This document shows, piece by piece, positions 22,802 to 34,969 of a stretch of DNA of 39,535 bases. Source of the stretch: Candolleomyces eurysporus (Eukaryota > Basidiomycota > Agaricomycetes > Agaricales > Psathyrellaceae). A program made the translations under genes and the position numbers. The notes under the pieces were generated by a model. The model was not told where the DNA came from, searched no databases, and saw only the letters and a list, made by a program, of their open reading frames with translations. The stretch lies in NCBI GenBank assembly GCA_027579435.1, contig JANBPK010000035.1:1-39535 (forward strand). Reading direction: 5' to 3'. Numbering within the stretch: the stretch's first letter is position 1; every line of letters begins with the position of its first letter.

Positions 22802-23199
22802 AAACATTGCATTCGGGACGTCAGTGATGGATATCAATGGCAGTGACGTCTCTCGATGTAAGCGCATTCCCTTACAGGGCTCTGGCATTCATTTGCTGAC
22901 TATGCTCATCACCGGGGCCCCAAAATCCGAGAACTTGAAGGCCTTCTGTTTCACGAAAGACGAATGCAGGAGTATTCTTTTGCCTATCACGGTATGTAGA
23001 GACAGCTTGCTCATGTAAGACCTTTTGATGGCGAAGCTGATACGGGGAATTACGACGGTCTACAGGCTCAGCTTTCTCAGATCCAGTTTGACACAAGCGA
23101 GAACGATGCACGCTCCAGCAACATACTTAAGACAGCGTCTCAGCTCTTGAAAATGGCCAGCTCGATCCTCTCGTCTATCACGCCTCGTTATCCAGCACC
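22802..23199. other. Upstream region of the ene-reductase
   Basis: Contains GACGTCA at 22817-22823 and TGACGTC at 22844-22850, an inverted pair of CRE/ATF-like cores 20 nt apart. No gene is seen. Confidence 0.4.
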
Positions 23200-24715
<1,516 letters not shown>

Positions 24716-24728
24716 ATTCAAGAGCAAT

Positions 24729-25080
24729 ATAAAAGGGTTGGTTGGTAGTTTCGCTGTGAGGGGTAGAACGGGAAATATATGGACGTTGACCGATATCCTG
24801 TATACTAAGAGTCCTGAAATCAAACTTGTCTTGGAGGTCATACCATCATTTTCACTTGCTCGATTCTATGGGAGCTTGTTCACGTTCATTCGGCTGTTAG
24901 AAAGAGTGAAAGAGAGTAGTGTAAAAGGGTTGGTTGGTAGTTCGTTTGTAAGGTGTAAATCNGGGGGGGGTACATTGACATTAACCAATATTCTATGTAC
25001 TTAGAGCTCTGATATCCAACTTGTCCTGGGGTCATATTGCCAGTTTCACTTGCTCAATTCCATGCTAATCAGTTCACACA
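24729..25080. repeat. Two diverged direct repeat units, period 192 bp
   Basis: AAAAGGGTTGGTTGGTAGTT begins at 24731, and its first 19 bases recur at 24923. Downstream, ATATTCTATGTACTTAGAG mirrors ATATCCTGTATACTAAGAG; AACTTGTC(T/C)TGG.GGTCATA and TTTCACTTGCTC(A/G)ATTC also recur in the same order. The two units (24729-24899 and 24921-25080) are AT-rich and diverged. Unit 2 carries an ambiguous base at 24962 before eight G. No terminal inverted repeats or transposase are visible; possibly a non-autonomous element remnant. Confidence 0.75.
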
Positions 25081-25837
25081 GTTTTGGGAAGAGCACAGAA
25101 AGCAATCCAAATTGGCATCATACAATAGGAACAACATAAAACTATTACATATTGAATTGAACTTCAACTTCAAGACACCNAAAAAACGCGGCAAATACGG
25201 GCTCGGAAATAACTACAATCATGGAACAAGAAAAGAAGAAAGAAAGGATGCAAACTGTAAAAAGGAAAGAAACAAAAGCAGCATAACATCTGAACCGCTA
25301 TCATCGTGTTCGCGCAAGACAGAGCCGCCGACCGAATCTCTGCATGCGCGAAGACAGAGGTCTGAACTCGTGGCACTATTTGCCCGCCGTTGTAGACTGT
25401 TCTGATTTCGGCCCATAAAGAGTTTCGCTCGATGGTTCTTGTCTAGCAGGAGCGCGACGATCACCATCTCGAGCTTAAAGATTCTGGCGAGATGTTCGAA
25501 GGATCCTGGGCCCACCTGTGATACGGACAGGATGCGCACCACAACAAAGGGCGCCCACCCTGGGTACCAACAGCAGAGCAGCAAATGATCCAACAGCGTA
25601 GTATATCGAGTATTGAGAGGAAATTGTCTATTGATTGGAGGTAGAATTCGGGGAGGCCCCAGCGTCGTCTGAGGCGGTTTCGGAACGAGCGACTCGGCGC
25701 AGTGAACTATTCCAATGACCTACATCAACCCTTTGAGGGGATGACACCGACCACTGGGACATCGACGACGCGGTCGCAAGGAAGGGATTGAAACCTTGAC
25801 GAACACAGAAGCGGAGAACTGAAAGTCTATGTGGAAG
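25081..25837. other. Intergenic between ene-reductase and TPR gene
   Basis: No gene is clearly supported. A minus-strand open frame of 124 codons (25219-25593) begins with a hydrophobic stretch (LLLCCWYPGWAPFVVVRIL) and ends in an F/L-rich tail. It may be a small membrane protein or a gene remnant; I cannot tell. An ambiguous base is at 25180. Confidence 0.35.
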
Positions 25838-28834
25838 TTAGAGAGGAAGGCCAGTAGGCATGCCAGGCATTGTATGGTGCCTCTTTGGATGGTGCTGAGA
25901 GGTCCTATTGAAACTGGAAAGGGGTGACTTGGGAACAGGCGACTTGGCTCGATGATGATGGAAACCATGAACAGTACCCGACTCACTCTCAGATGCAGAA
26001 GAGTCCCGACGAGGGCGCGAATAGGGCTTCATCGTATGCGATCGCGAAACAATTCGGTACTTGGGCATCGTTCGATAGGGGGTTGTCGCGGCTACAGGAT
26101 GGGACGGTGTCGTGGACCATGAGGTTGGTCTCAACGTTGGAACGGGAGAGTGTTCGAGCACGGGGGATGGCTGACTGGAAGGGGGAGGGGAGGCATAATC
26201 TGATCTATGGCGCATACAGTTCTCCAGATCCCTTTGTGCGAGTATGAGGGCTTCGGCGACAGACGCATACTTTGGATGCTGCGGATGCGCGTGACGTTTG
26301 GCTTCTTGATAGTGTTTGACCGCCATCTCCAAGTCCTCCACATCTGCGGTTCTATTCCAGCGCAAATGGAGCTTGTCTGCACACAACTTGAGGGATGCGA
26401 CACGATCGCGATGATGAGGTGCTGGAAGCTCGATCGCCCTCTCGTAACATCGAATGGCCTCGTTTAGATCAGCGATCACAAAGCGCCGTTCATATCGATA
26501 GCAGAGTGCGTCACCGAGATTGGAGAGGAAGGCGGAGCGGTTCGGGTGCAGGGGTGTCACGTTGTTCAACGCCTTGCGATAGCATGCAATAGCCTCGTCC
26601 GACTCGCTCGTGTCCTTGAAAGCCCTTGCCTTCGCCATCAAGATGTTCCCCAGGTTGCTCAGCGTGAACGGGTCGCACGGAGCTGGATAGGACACAGATG
26701 CTCGTCGGAGATACGAGATCGCATGGTCCATATCGCTCATAGCCTTGGTGCGCTTGTACCTCTCCCAAAGTGCCAACCCGATACCATTCAGCCACTCCAC
26801 TACGTTGGGATTGTTGGGGCTCCTGTTGAAAAGGAGCGCGCGATAAAGCATCACCACCTCGTTCAAATCTTGCAGCTGATTGTATCGAGTGAACCGCATC
26901 CACAGAGCGGTTGCAAGCTCGAACATCGATGCCTCGTGTCGGTTGTCCACGCTCAATGCCTTTTGGAAGTAGGAAATTGCCTGATCCATGAACCTCACAT
27001 CCCCTCCTGTCATAAAGCGCGCCCACATGGTTGAAGCGAACAGGTGCATAGTCGATGCTCGTTGTTGTCGGAGATCATTCATAATCTTGACTTCCTCCGT
27101 GACATTCCCAACTGCGATGGATAACAAGAAGTTGGAGTCCCGTGGGTCGCGGTTCTTTGAAATGCGCAAGTAAGTCAGGATGTTTTCTGTGATGGAGTGA
27201 AGAATGTCTGCGCGCTTTGCAAGATCGCTTTCCCCGACCTCATCGAGGGTGTCACGGAGTTTATCGATATCTTTCAGGAGGTCTGCGGGGGTAGCAGCTT
27301 CGGTGCGTTTAGGCTTCCAGCGCAAGAACGTAACACCTGATGTATTTGGTTAGCATATCTTGATGGACAAGTAGGCCAGAAGCTGATCACCTTCTTCGTG
27401 GCACAGCTCGTTCGCAGCAAAAATTCGCTTGATGAGCTCTGCCTCGCTCGGGAGCGCCTTGTCAGACTGTTATAGTGTTTGACAGTTAGAACAGCACAGC
27501 AAGGCAGGAGAAAATCAATACCTCTGTGAGAACCGCAACCCAATCTCTGTCATGAGAAATGGCGATCTTTGCTTTGGTCTAGTCACAGCTTGTCATTGCA
27601 TGGCCGGGTGAAACAGTTGACGCAACGCACCATCTTTAGCAGCCTGTCGTTAATAGAGTCGCAGATATGATGCTGTGCACGGATAAGCATCTCCCTGAAC
27701 ACGCGGAATAGAATGGACTCACAGGGCTAGGTCCCACTTCACGACATGGCATCTCGCCATCGACAGGTGATTTGCCGGCTAGCTTCCCAGAGGACGTCAC
27801 AACACCGTCTCGAGGACTAATCGTGTATGCCATGACAGCGAGCGTATCCGGAGGCCGACTGAATCGAATCTTCCCGAAGACGCTGGTCTTTACAAATGAG
27901 GGGGCAGTCCATGCATATCTTGAATCCTTCTCGTTACCCGTTTGGTTGAACGTCAGGGTCAGGTTGCGATCACCGTTCCCAGAAAACGTGGCGATGCCCC
28001 AATACTGGGTACACAGCTGCCCTGTGATGAGCCGCAGCTCGGGTTCTTCGAGCATCATGCCACGCCAGTAGCGAGTCCAGTTCTCCGTGTTGGCGGCCAC
28101 GAAATCCCTGAATTTAGACAGTTCCCTCAATTCGGTCCGGAAGGCGCCTGTGGGAAGCGCCAAAATAGCGCCCTCGGCGGTAGAAGTGGTGAAGCGCGCT
28201 CCGCTGTCAAATCAAGAAGCTGATCAGCTACGCAAATACCCGAGAAGCAAGCAGGCTGTTTACATATTCCCCGAAGAAAATTCTTCTCGATGGCTTATTG
28301 ACTCAGTGGTGAGATAGGTGTGCTGATCGAAGTCATGGAACGTCGAAACGTCCTCAGGGCGAAGGGGCGTGCTCATGGGAATGAAGTATGGGGGCATTTC
28401 CGAAGGCTCGCAGATATTGAAGTGTTTCATGAATGTGCCGTTGGCGGTGAAGACGCCGACATCGCCTATGCGGATGGTTGCGGGCTTTGCCAACGGGTAG
28501 GCCATGCACTTGAGCTTCATGCTGTTTTCGTAACTCGCTTCGTGATGCCTTGGTGACGTGAAGTCTTCATGTTCATACTCGGACCCCTGACACAATGAAT
28601 GAGCACATCTCGAACGCAAAGGGGGCGGGACGGTTCAACGTCAATGTCTATGCATTGGGCGGGTGTACTTACGTTCATTCCGCGGGAATGGATGTGGTGT
28701 GGAGCTGGAGCGGAGGTGGTGAGAGCGAGAAAGCGCTGGAGTGGCCACGACTCACTGTTGTCAAGCGCCGAAGCGTGCGAGTGACATGTGGAAGCCATCA
28801 TGTTGGGTCGACTTGGCGCGTGTTGTGCATGCAT
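25838..28834 (-). CDS. Agaricomycete-type N-terminal domain fused to TPR repeats, unknown function
   Basis: Seven exons on the minus strand: 28673-28834, 28264-28586, 27801-28203, 27631-27726, 27522-27578, 27391-27466 and 25838-27336. Phases close to give 871 aa. Residues about 90-330 carry a domain I associate with many Agaricomycete proteins of unknown role: an IRIGDVGVF motif, then GAILALPTGA, WTRYWRG and TGQLCTQYWGIATF, closing with IAISHDRDWVAVL. After residue 350 come repeated 30-40-residue TPR-like helices (AISYFQKALSV, SYLRRASVSYPAP, IACYRKALNNV, IRCYERAIELPAP), a protein-interaction scaffold. The last ~140 residues are Pro/Ser/His-rich and probably disordered. A 5' UTR intron (28850-29001, CAG|GTAAGC donor, ACCTAG acceptor) ends 15 nt before the ATG and supports this start. 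The donor at 27800 (GTGACG) is the least certain boundary. Confidence 0.78.
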
Positions 28835-31800
28835 TTCGGACTTATTGGGCTAGGTTCGAGAAACACGAGGTGGGAGGAGAAAAGGGTGTTCAACGGGCGT
28901 CATGGTTGGGGAAGGGTTAAATACCGCTTACGGCTTGTGTGCAAGCGCCTAGGAAGAGGTCAGACGCTGTTCTTGCAAGACTAAGCAATTAAGGAGCTTA
29001 CCTGTTGGCGTAGCGGGAACTGCCGCACATGTGGCTTGAGCGCCTGACTTACCTATGGGGGCATTCATCAAAGGAGATGAGACGGAGAAAATCGGCCTGC
29101 GATCCAGGAAAGTGAGACTTGAGATGAAATGAAGCAAAAATGAATGCTACCGATTTGGTGAGATTGGACTGGAGTGAGGTTCCGTGTAAGCTGCGGTGGA
29201 CGGTATGGATGTGGTGCCGTTGCCGTGAGGCTGAGATAAAGGCACTGCCTCCTACGAACGTCCGACGAGAAAGGAACCAGGCTCCTTGTCAATGCCCGCC
29301 CTTATTATGGTCACTGATGTCACGCACCCCTCTCGATTCTGGGCGTCTCCTCTCTTTCTGGGGTGGTGTGTTCTCTGTCGCCTTTGTCATGGATGGAGAT
29401 CGGTCGAAATCTAGGACGAGGAAGCGCTACAATCGATGGTTCAGCAAACGCCCTTGAAGGCGGGCTCCANGGGGGGAGAGATCGCAGGAGGGGGGAGGGG
29501 AGGAAGACAGGCGCTGGCAGGGATGGAGGGGAATAGCAGGAAGAGAAGGCCCTTAAACTGGTGCCAGACCTTTTATATAACACATCAGCCTTCTAAGCGC
29601 CCCACGTTCTGAGCATAAGCTGGGAAATTTTTTTCTCGCTGGCTCGGTCGGTTTGGGCCTCGTGCCGGCCGCGAGGCGCCGAGCGTCTAACTCCGCGCTA
29701 AGACAAAACAATTTGACCACAATTTCCGAATCCGTACCGGTCCAGGACACATGATCTCGTCATCTCGGTGCCAACAAGCGCTATGGCTATCTTCTACAGC
29801 ACCGTTTTTTGCACTTGGTGAATATGTGTCCGTCGGCCGCCCAGATTGGGGCAATCACCCTGGGATGGGATTGGAACTTCCGCCACGGGTGATAGGATGC
29901 CGTGCACAGGGTGTCCGATCGGGGAATCGGAAACGCTGAGTCACTAGTCAAGGTTAAGCGCCTGCCAGGCAAGATCCTTCACATCTCGTGCCCTTGTCCC
30001 GTGAAATGGAAGCGAAAGCGAACTCGCAAGGGTTCTTCATTAGACGGCGACTTATCCGACAGCCTGGGCTCAGGTAGCTATAGCTATAGAATGAAGGTGT
30101 GATGATGTGTGCGATTCAGAGGCCCAGCGCCTATTGGAGACATTTCTAGAACGAACATTTTGGGCTCCAGCCGTTCTTTAGCCCAATGTATGTATTGAAA
30201 GCCTTCTGAGCCTGAATAAGTAGATGTCATTGGGTGATACAAGCTCCGCGTTCTTCCTATCGGGTCTGCGGTTGATCGAGAGCTCTAAATTTGACATATC
30301 ATGTGTTTAACTTTGGAATGCACCGAAGGAGCAACATCCCCGTCTCAGTATGCAGGGCCTGTAACGGCCAGCAGGGGGCAGGGGAACGCGGTTCCCGGTT
30401 CCCGCATCGAGCTTCAGCGCTAAAATCGGCATCGCGCCCCTTACCAGCAGATGACGCAAGCTACAGATAACCTCCGCAGGAAGTGCCTCTTTGTGGGAGG
30501 TGATTCCCATACAATACGGCATTTGTACGTTCATAACAAGTCAGATGAACCGCTCATATTGGACATTGGGAAATTGACCCGTGCTCGCAGGAACTTTGAA
30601 CGGAGATTAATAGCGCCAGGCTGTAGGAACCTAGGAAATGCGAAGTGGCAAAAGGACAGTCAACCATTCAGCGGGCGCTCCTGCTTGTACCCTTTGACCA
30701 AGATGGTGCGGCATAATTGCGTGCTTTACTGCAGTTTACTGCTTTGACTTTCAAGTATCCCTGTCTATGTACTTATCCCGTCGCTACGGAAAACGCTCGG
30801 ATGGAATCCTACGATACAAGTCATAATCAGATTCATCGAATTTGTAGAAAAGATCCAGATAGACTACACCAACCTGCTGTAGCCAATGTTAAGGTTAGCC
30901 GCGCTGTGAAGGTAGGGAGAGAAGACGTTCGAGTTGGGTGGACGTGGAAATCCGTCGTTATCTCCGCCTCCCTGTCGTATTGGGTGCGACGAGGGTGGAG
31001 AGTTGTGAATCGAATGATGCCCTACCTCATCCTGCTATAGAGGGGCTTTTCAAGCGAGAAAGTGAGTGTACCCGTCCCAGAGTCCGAGGTTTGAGAGAAA
31101 TTCAGGAATAATCCCGGCTCAGCGATTGTCCATGTCGACTGAGAGTCGGCTGAGTTGGCGGAGTCCAGTTGGTTAGGTCGGAGCAGCAGAATTTTGTGAT
31201 TTCAGTTTCGCAGATTCTGACAGATGCAAATGCTGCCGCTCGTACCCTGGTTCAAAAGATCAATGGCGATTGGGGGCAATTGGAGACCTGACCACCGCTG
31301 GGTCTCTGAAGCTCGTCGATGGATGGCAGTGGGTCAATGAGCCTGAAATGAGCGCACGGGCCTTTTCTAATTTCAGGTCATGGTTCACACGTTTGGTCAA
31401 CATCCACGCTCTTCTCGTCCCCGGTTTCCGTAAATTTCGACCTTTCCCTGGCCACTGTTGGCAGAAACGAGGCCCTTTGTGTAAGTTTTGTTATACTGAA
31501 GAACAGGCGCTTCCTTCGGGGCAGAACGAACCCGAAATCGACCAGAGCGGACCTTGGACAAAGTCTGAGCGGCGACGGATCGGACGCTCGCAGTTTGAGT
31601 CGGAGTGAGCATTTTCCTCTCCCTCTATCCTTCGGCTGCTCCTCCTTTCTCGACCTGCAACACTCACACAATGGCCCCAGCATCGTCGAGAGCAGCCCCG
31701 CCGCCATCGTCACCGGCGGCGACACGTAGCAACGCCACTCAATACCCTCTGTACGTCGTCTGTCTCAGGCCCCAAGCTGCCCTCTGATCTCCATCCGCTC

Positions 31801-31835
31801 CTCATCAGACCTAGGTATCGTTATCCCGACCGTCA
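28835..31835. other. 3-kb non-coding region between the TPR gene and the zinc-cluster gene
   Basis: The left end is the TPR gene leader: intron 28850-29001 and a further good donor near 29055 (minus strand). A minus-strand TATA-like GTTATATAAAAGG lies at about 29569-29581 and may be its promoter. An ambiguous base is at 29470. A perfect hairpin GGGAAC-GCG-GTTCCC is at 30382-30396. Only short chance frames are present. The right end, with a small frame starting at 31671 and a CT-rich run, is leader of the zinc-cluster gene. Confidence 0.5.
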
Positions 31836-33065
31836 ATGACTGAGCAGACCAAGACCCCAGCACCCGCTCAGGACCACCCTTATCCCCAGCCTGTCATCCC
31901 GTATCCTCAAGCTTACAACGGGGCATATCCCCCACCTCCGCCGGGCACGGCGCCTTACCCACCTTACTTCTATCCTCCGCCGACCGAAGGAAGTCACGCA
32001 GAGAATGGCCAGAATGCCATGCCTCCGGGTCCGTACATGATGCTCGCGCCTCCAGGTGTCGTCTACGTGCACCAGCCTCCTCCTCAGGGCCAGCGTACGT
32101 CTACATGTCTCATCTTGGACCTTTCCTGGACGTTTACCCTAATCTTGTACAGCATTTTCTGCTCCGGGGTCGGCTTCTGCTCCTCAAGCGATGGCAGCAA
32201 AGCCCAAACGTAAACAAGTCAAGATGGCCGTAAGCCTCGTTCCTGCTCGTGATCTCTTCGGGTTCAACTGAGACGTTATCTCAGTGCACCAACTGTGCTG
32301 CGGCCTGCAAACGATGCGATGAAAACCGTCCTTGTGAACGCTGCCAGAAATACGGCATCGCAGATTCTTGCGTTGATGGTCAACGAAAGGAACGAAAGAA
32401 GGGAATTAAGCGGGGTCCATACAAGAGAAAAAATAAATCTGGTGGAGAAACTGGTACGTTCAACGGTAAGAACCTTTTCAACATCCCCACCCGTGTCTGA
32501 AAATTTAATAGGGGAATGGTCTGCAGGTGCACAACCACCACCACCCAGCGCAACGACAGCCGCTGCTGCCATTCACGCAGTGACCACTCAATTGTCTCCA
32601 GAGGGTTATTACCCTACGCTCTTTTATCCGCCTCCTTATCTCACCCACCCGCCCGACGGCCAGCCCGGACCTGATGGCGCCCCGCCCCACGTTAGTGGTC
32701 AACCACCAATGATGCAATATTACATTCACCCAGGAGGTTATCCTCCTTACGGACATTATCCTGCTATATACCCACCTCCTCACCCTCCACCTCCTCCGGG
32801 GGCCCCCCCACCTACTGGTGCACCTGCACCAGCTCCGGAGCAACCTCAAACCGTGAATCCGGCTGACACTTCGAAGAAAGACGACGTTGGTGATGCAAAT
32901 GTCACCGATACCGTCACTAATGGGAAGAAGCGCTCTAGATCCTCCAAGAACGGGGAACCAAAGGGCAAAAGAAACAAGCCTTCGACGTCAAGCCGTGGCG
33001 ACAAGGACAAGGAGGCTGAACGGGCTGGCGATGGTCCGGACGGCGATGCAGGAGATTCACTTTGA
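31836..33065 (+). CDS. Zn2Cys6 zinc-cluster transcription factor
   Basis: Four exons, 31836-32094, 32153-32229, 32285-32465 and 32512-33065, giving 356 aa. The N-terminus (about 85 residues) is Pro/Tyr-rich. The binuclear zinc cluster uses C113, C116, C123, C129, C132 and C140 (C-x2-C-x6-C-x5-C-x2-C-x7-C), with an extra C120 inside the first loop. It is followed by a strongly basic DNA-contact and nuclear-localisation tract (RKERKKGIKRGPYKRKNK). The rest is another Pro/Tyr/His-rich region and a charged Lys/Asp/Glu tail (KKRSRSSKNG). There is no fungal-specific middle homology domain, so it is a short regulator. Targets are unknown. The start is uncertain: an upstream ATG at 31671 could join in frame only through a TAC|GTCGTC donor, so I use 31836. 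Confidence 0.85.
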
Positions 33066-34969
33066 CTTTCTCGATCTACTGCATATCGTGAGCCTCCGAT
33101 TTCTTATTTAATCTTATCTTCTTTGCTTACATCTGTGTAGTCCTCAACGTCGTCACAATTCATAATGTTCTTGGCGCAACCTTCGTGAAGATATTTGAGC
33201 CGCCGATCTTCACGTGTTCACGACCTCCTGACATCGACCGCCTGTTGCGGGAGACGTCACCTTCCCTTCATTAATATTCTTCGTCATCTGTCTGCTCCCG
33301 CTGCTCGCACGTCCTCATGTCGTCCACCCTCGTTCTCCACTTCATTCATCCCCTCCGTTGGGTCACCATAGATTTTTTGACCTTCAACTGGGCCCAAACG
33401 AGTTGCTTGCTTTACAGAGCCTCGCTGGTGGACGCCGTTGATTGCCCGTCAAATGACCTTGGGTTACCCACCGTTTACCTTCTCAGTTCTGGCCCTCTGT
33501 CTCTTTCCTTGTGTATGCTCTCCCTTTTTTCCTTATCTTGTTCCAATATGGGCTCGCTTCGATTGAGCAGGTTCTCCCCAATATGCCTTCCCCTTCTGTC
33601 TTGTGTCTTCTGCTATTTATCATAAACGCTCTTCCCGTGTGTTGTACTTGTTCATAGTGCTCCCGTTGCGTCGGAGCGTCATTCGGCACTTTCTATCCTT
33701 ACACGTGTACCGCAAGGTGCTCGTTCTTGCTCATATGCCTGCCGTGGCGTGATCTAGACTGTAACATATTTCATTCCGAGTCGCGTCGCATGTTCGTTTT
33801 CGCTTTTTTTTTTTTCGCCACCAACACCACCACCACCACGCACCGCCATACTGGATTGCTGCTGCCTACGGCGGTCTTTCAATGTATTTCCGCCGTTTGT
33901 CGTCATCCCGTTTTATCTTCTATGTTCTCCTCTCCGTTCTTCGCTTCCTCGCTTATTTTTGTTTTTGTTTCTGTTTTTGTTTTGTTGTGATAACTACCAC
34001 CTACGAGTTGTACCTGTACGCCGAGCGTCTTTTCTTGCTACTTTTGAGACAAGTTGTGTGTTTTTTTCTGATATTTTGATAGGTTAATCTATCTATTTAT
34101 TCATGATCCATTCATTCATCGCGTTTATTGCCACCACTGACACGATGTGGACATGATCGATGGATAGGCGTCACGGAGGAAGCGCCCATCATGCACGTTC
34201 CGATCGGTATTCTCGCAAGCGCCACGATTTCGACTCTGACACGCCAAAAGCAGAGTTTGAGCTGGTTTACACGGGGCCCGGTTCGACGGGAAGAGGAAGC
34301 GTAGTGGGCAAGAAGGGCCAATTGATTTCAGGACTAAATTACTCGGAGACGGGCGCTAGTGGAGTACGATATGAAATCGCCCAGTCGATGGTGCTTGCCC
34401 AGGCTTGGCTGTATGAAGCACTGCACCAGCATGTTGGGATCGAATGTTAGCCGCAGGAAAGGGGAGGTCAACGTGCAAAGTCTCGGGCTTGAGGGCTTCC
34501 TCAGGGATGATATGATGATATGGAGGAGAGGAGGCGTCCGTGTGGCTTAACCTTTTGGTTGCGTGCGGGAAGCTTGCTCCGTATTACAGCCATGAAGTTT
34601 TATTATGATAGAATGTACCGTAACATCGTAAGGTAAGGCTACATGAACTGTAATGAACAGATTGGATACAAATAGAGAATAGCTTAGGCCCTATGAATAC
34701 ATGTCCCATATTTATACAAAACCCGTGTGGTGAAGGTTCGAACCCAGAAATGAGGACTATACAACAGTTGTGATCGTGTGAGGGAAAGGGAAAAAGGAAG
34801 AAGTGTATTGTAACCAACAGAGTTCAGAGACCCGGAGAAAGGAAAGATGAAAGAAGGTGAAGAGACAATGGGTGGGAATGTCTAGACTGGGGGTATGTAT
34901 GTAAAAAGAGTCGAGAAGGGTGCTAGGGTAAGATGGGTGATATGAACAACCATCCAGACGACATCCAGT
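33066..34969. other. Pyrimidine-rich 3' flank and intergenic region
   Basis: From about 33290 to 34080 the plus strand is T/C-rich, with T13 near 33806-33818, an ACCACC run at about 33824-33840 and TTTTTGTTT-type repeats at 33957-33987. A 96-codon plus-strand frame (34160-34450) starts with a His/Arg/Ser-rich stretch; nothing supports it beyond being open. The remainder is the 3' flank of the cyclin gene. Confidence 0.5.

Noticed and set aside
25219..25593. 124-codon minus-strand frame with a hydrophobic start
   Set aside because: Somewhat protein-like but unrecognised, and its tail is an artefact of low-complexity A/G-rich DNA. Not enough to call a gene.
31671..31787. Upstream ATG as first exon of the zinc-cluster gene
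   Set aside because: The best donor (CT|GTACGT) leads to a stop after joining; only a weaker donor keeps the frame. More likely leader sequence, although not excluded.
34160..34450. 96-codon frame MDRRHGGSAHH...
   Set aside because: Open but isolated, with no domain and no clear promoter or splice context; could be re-examined with RNA data.
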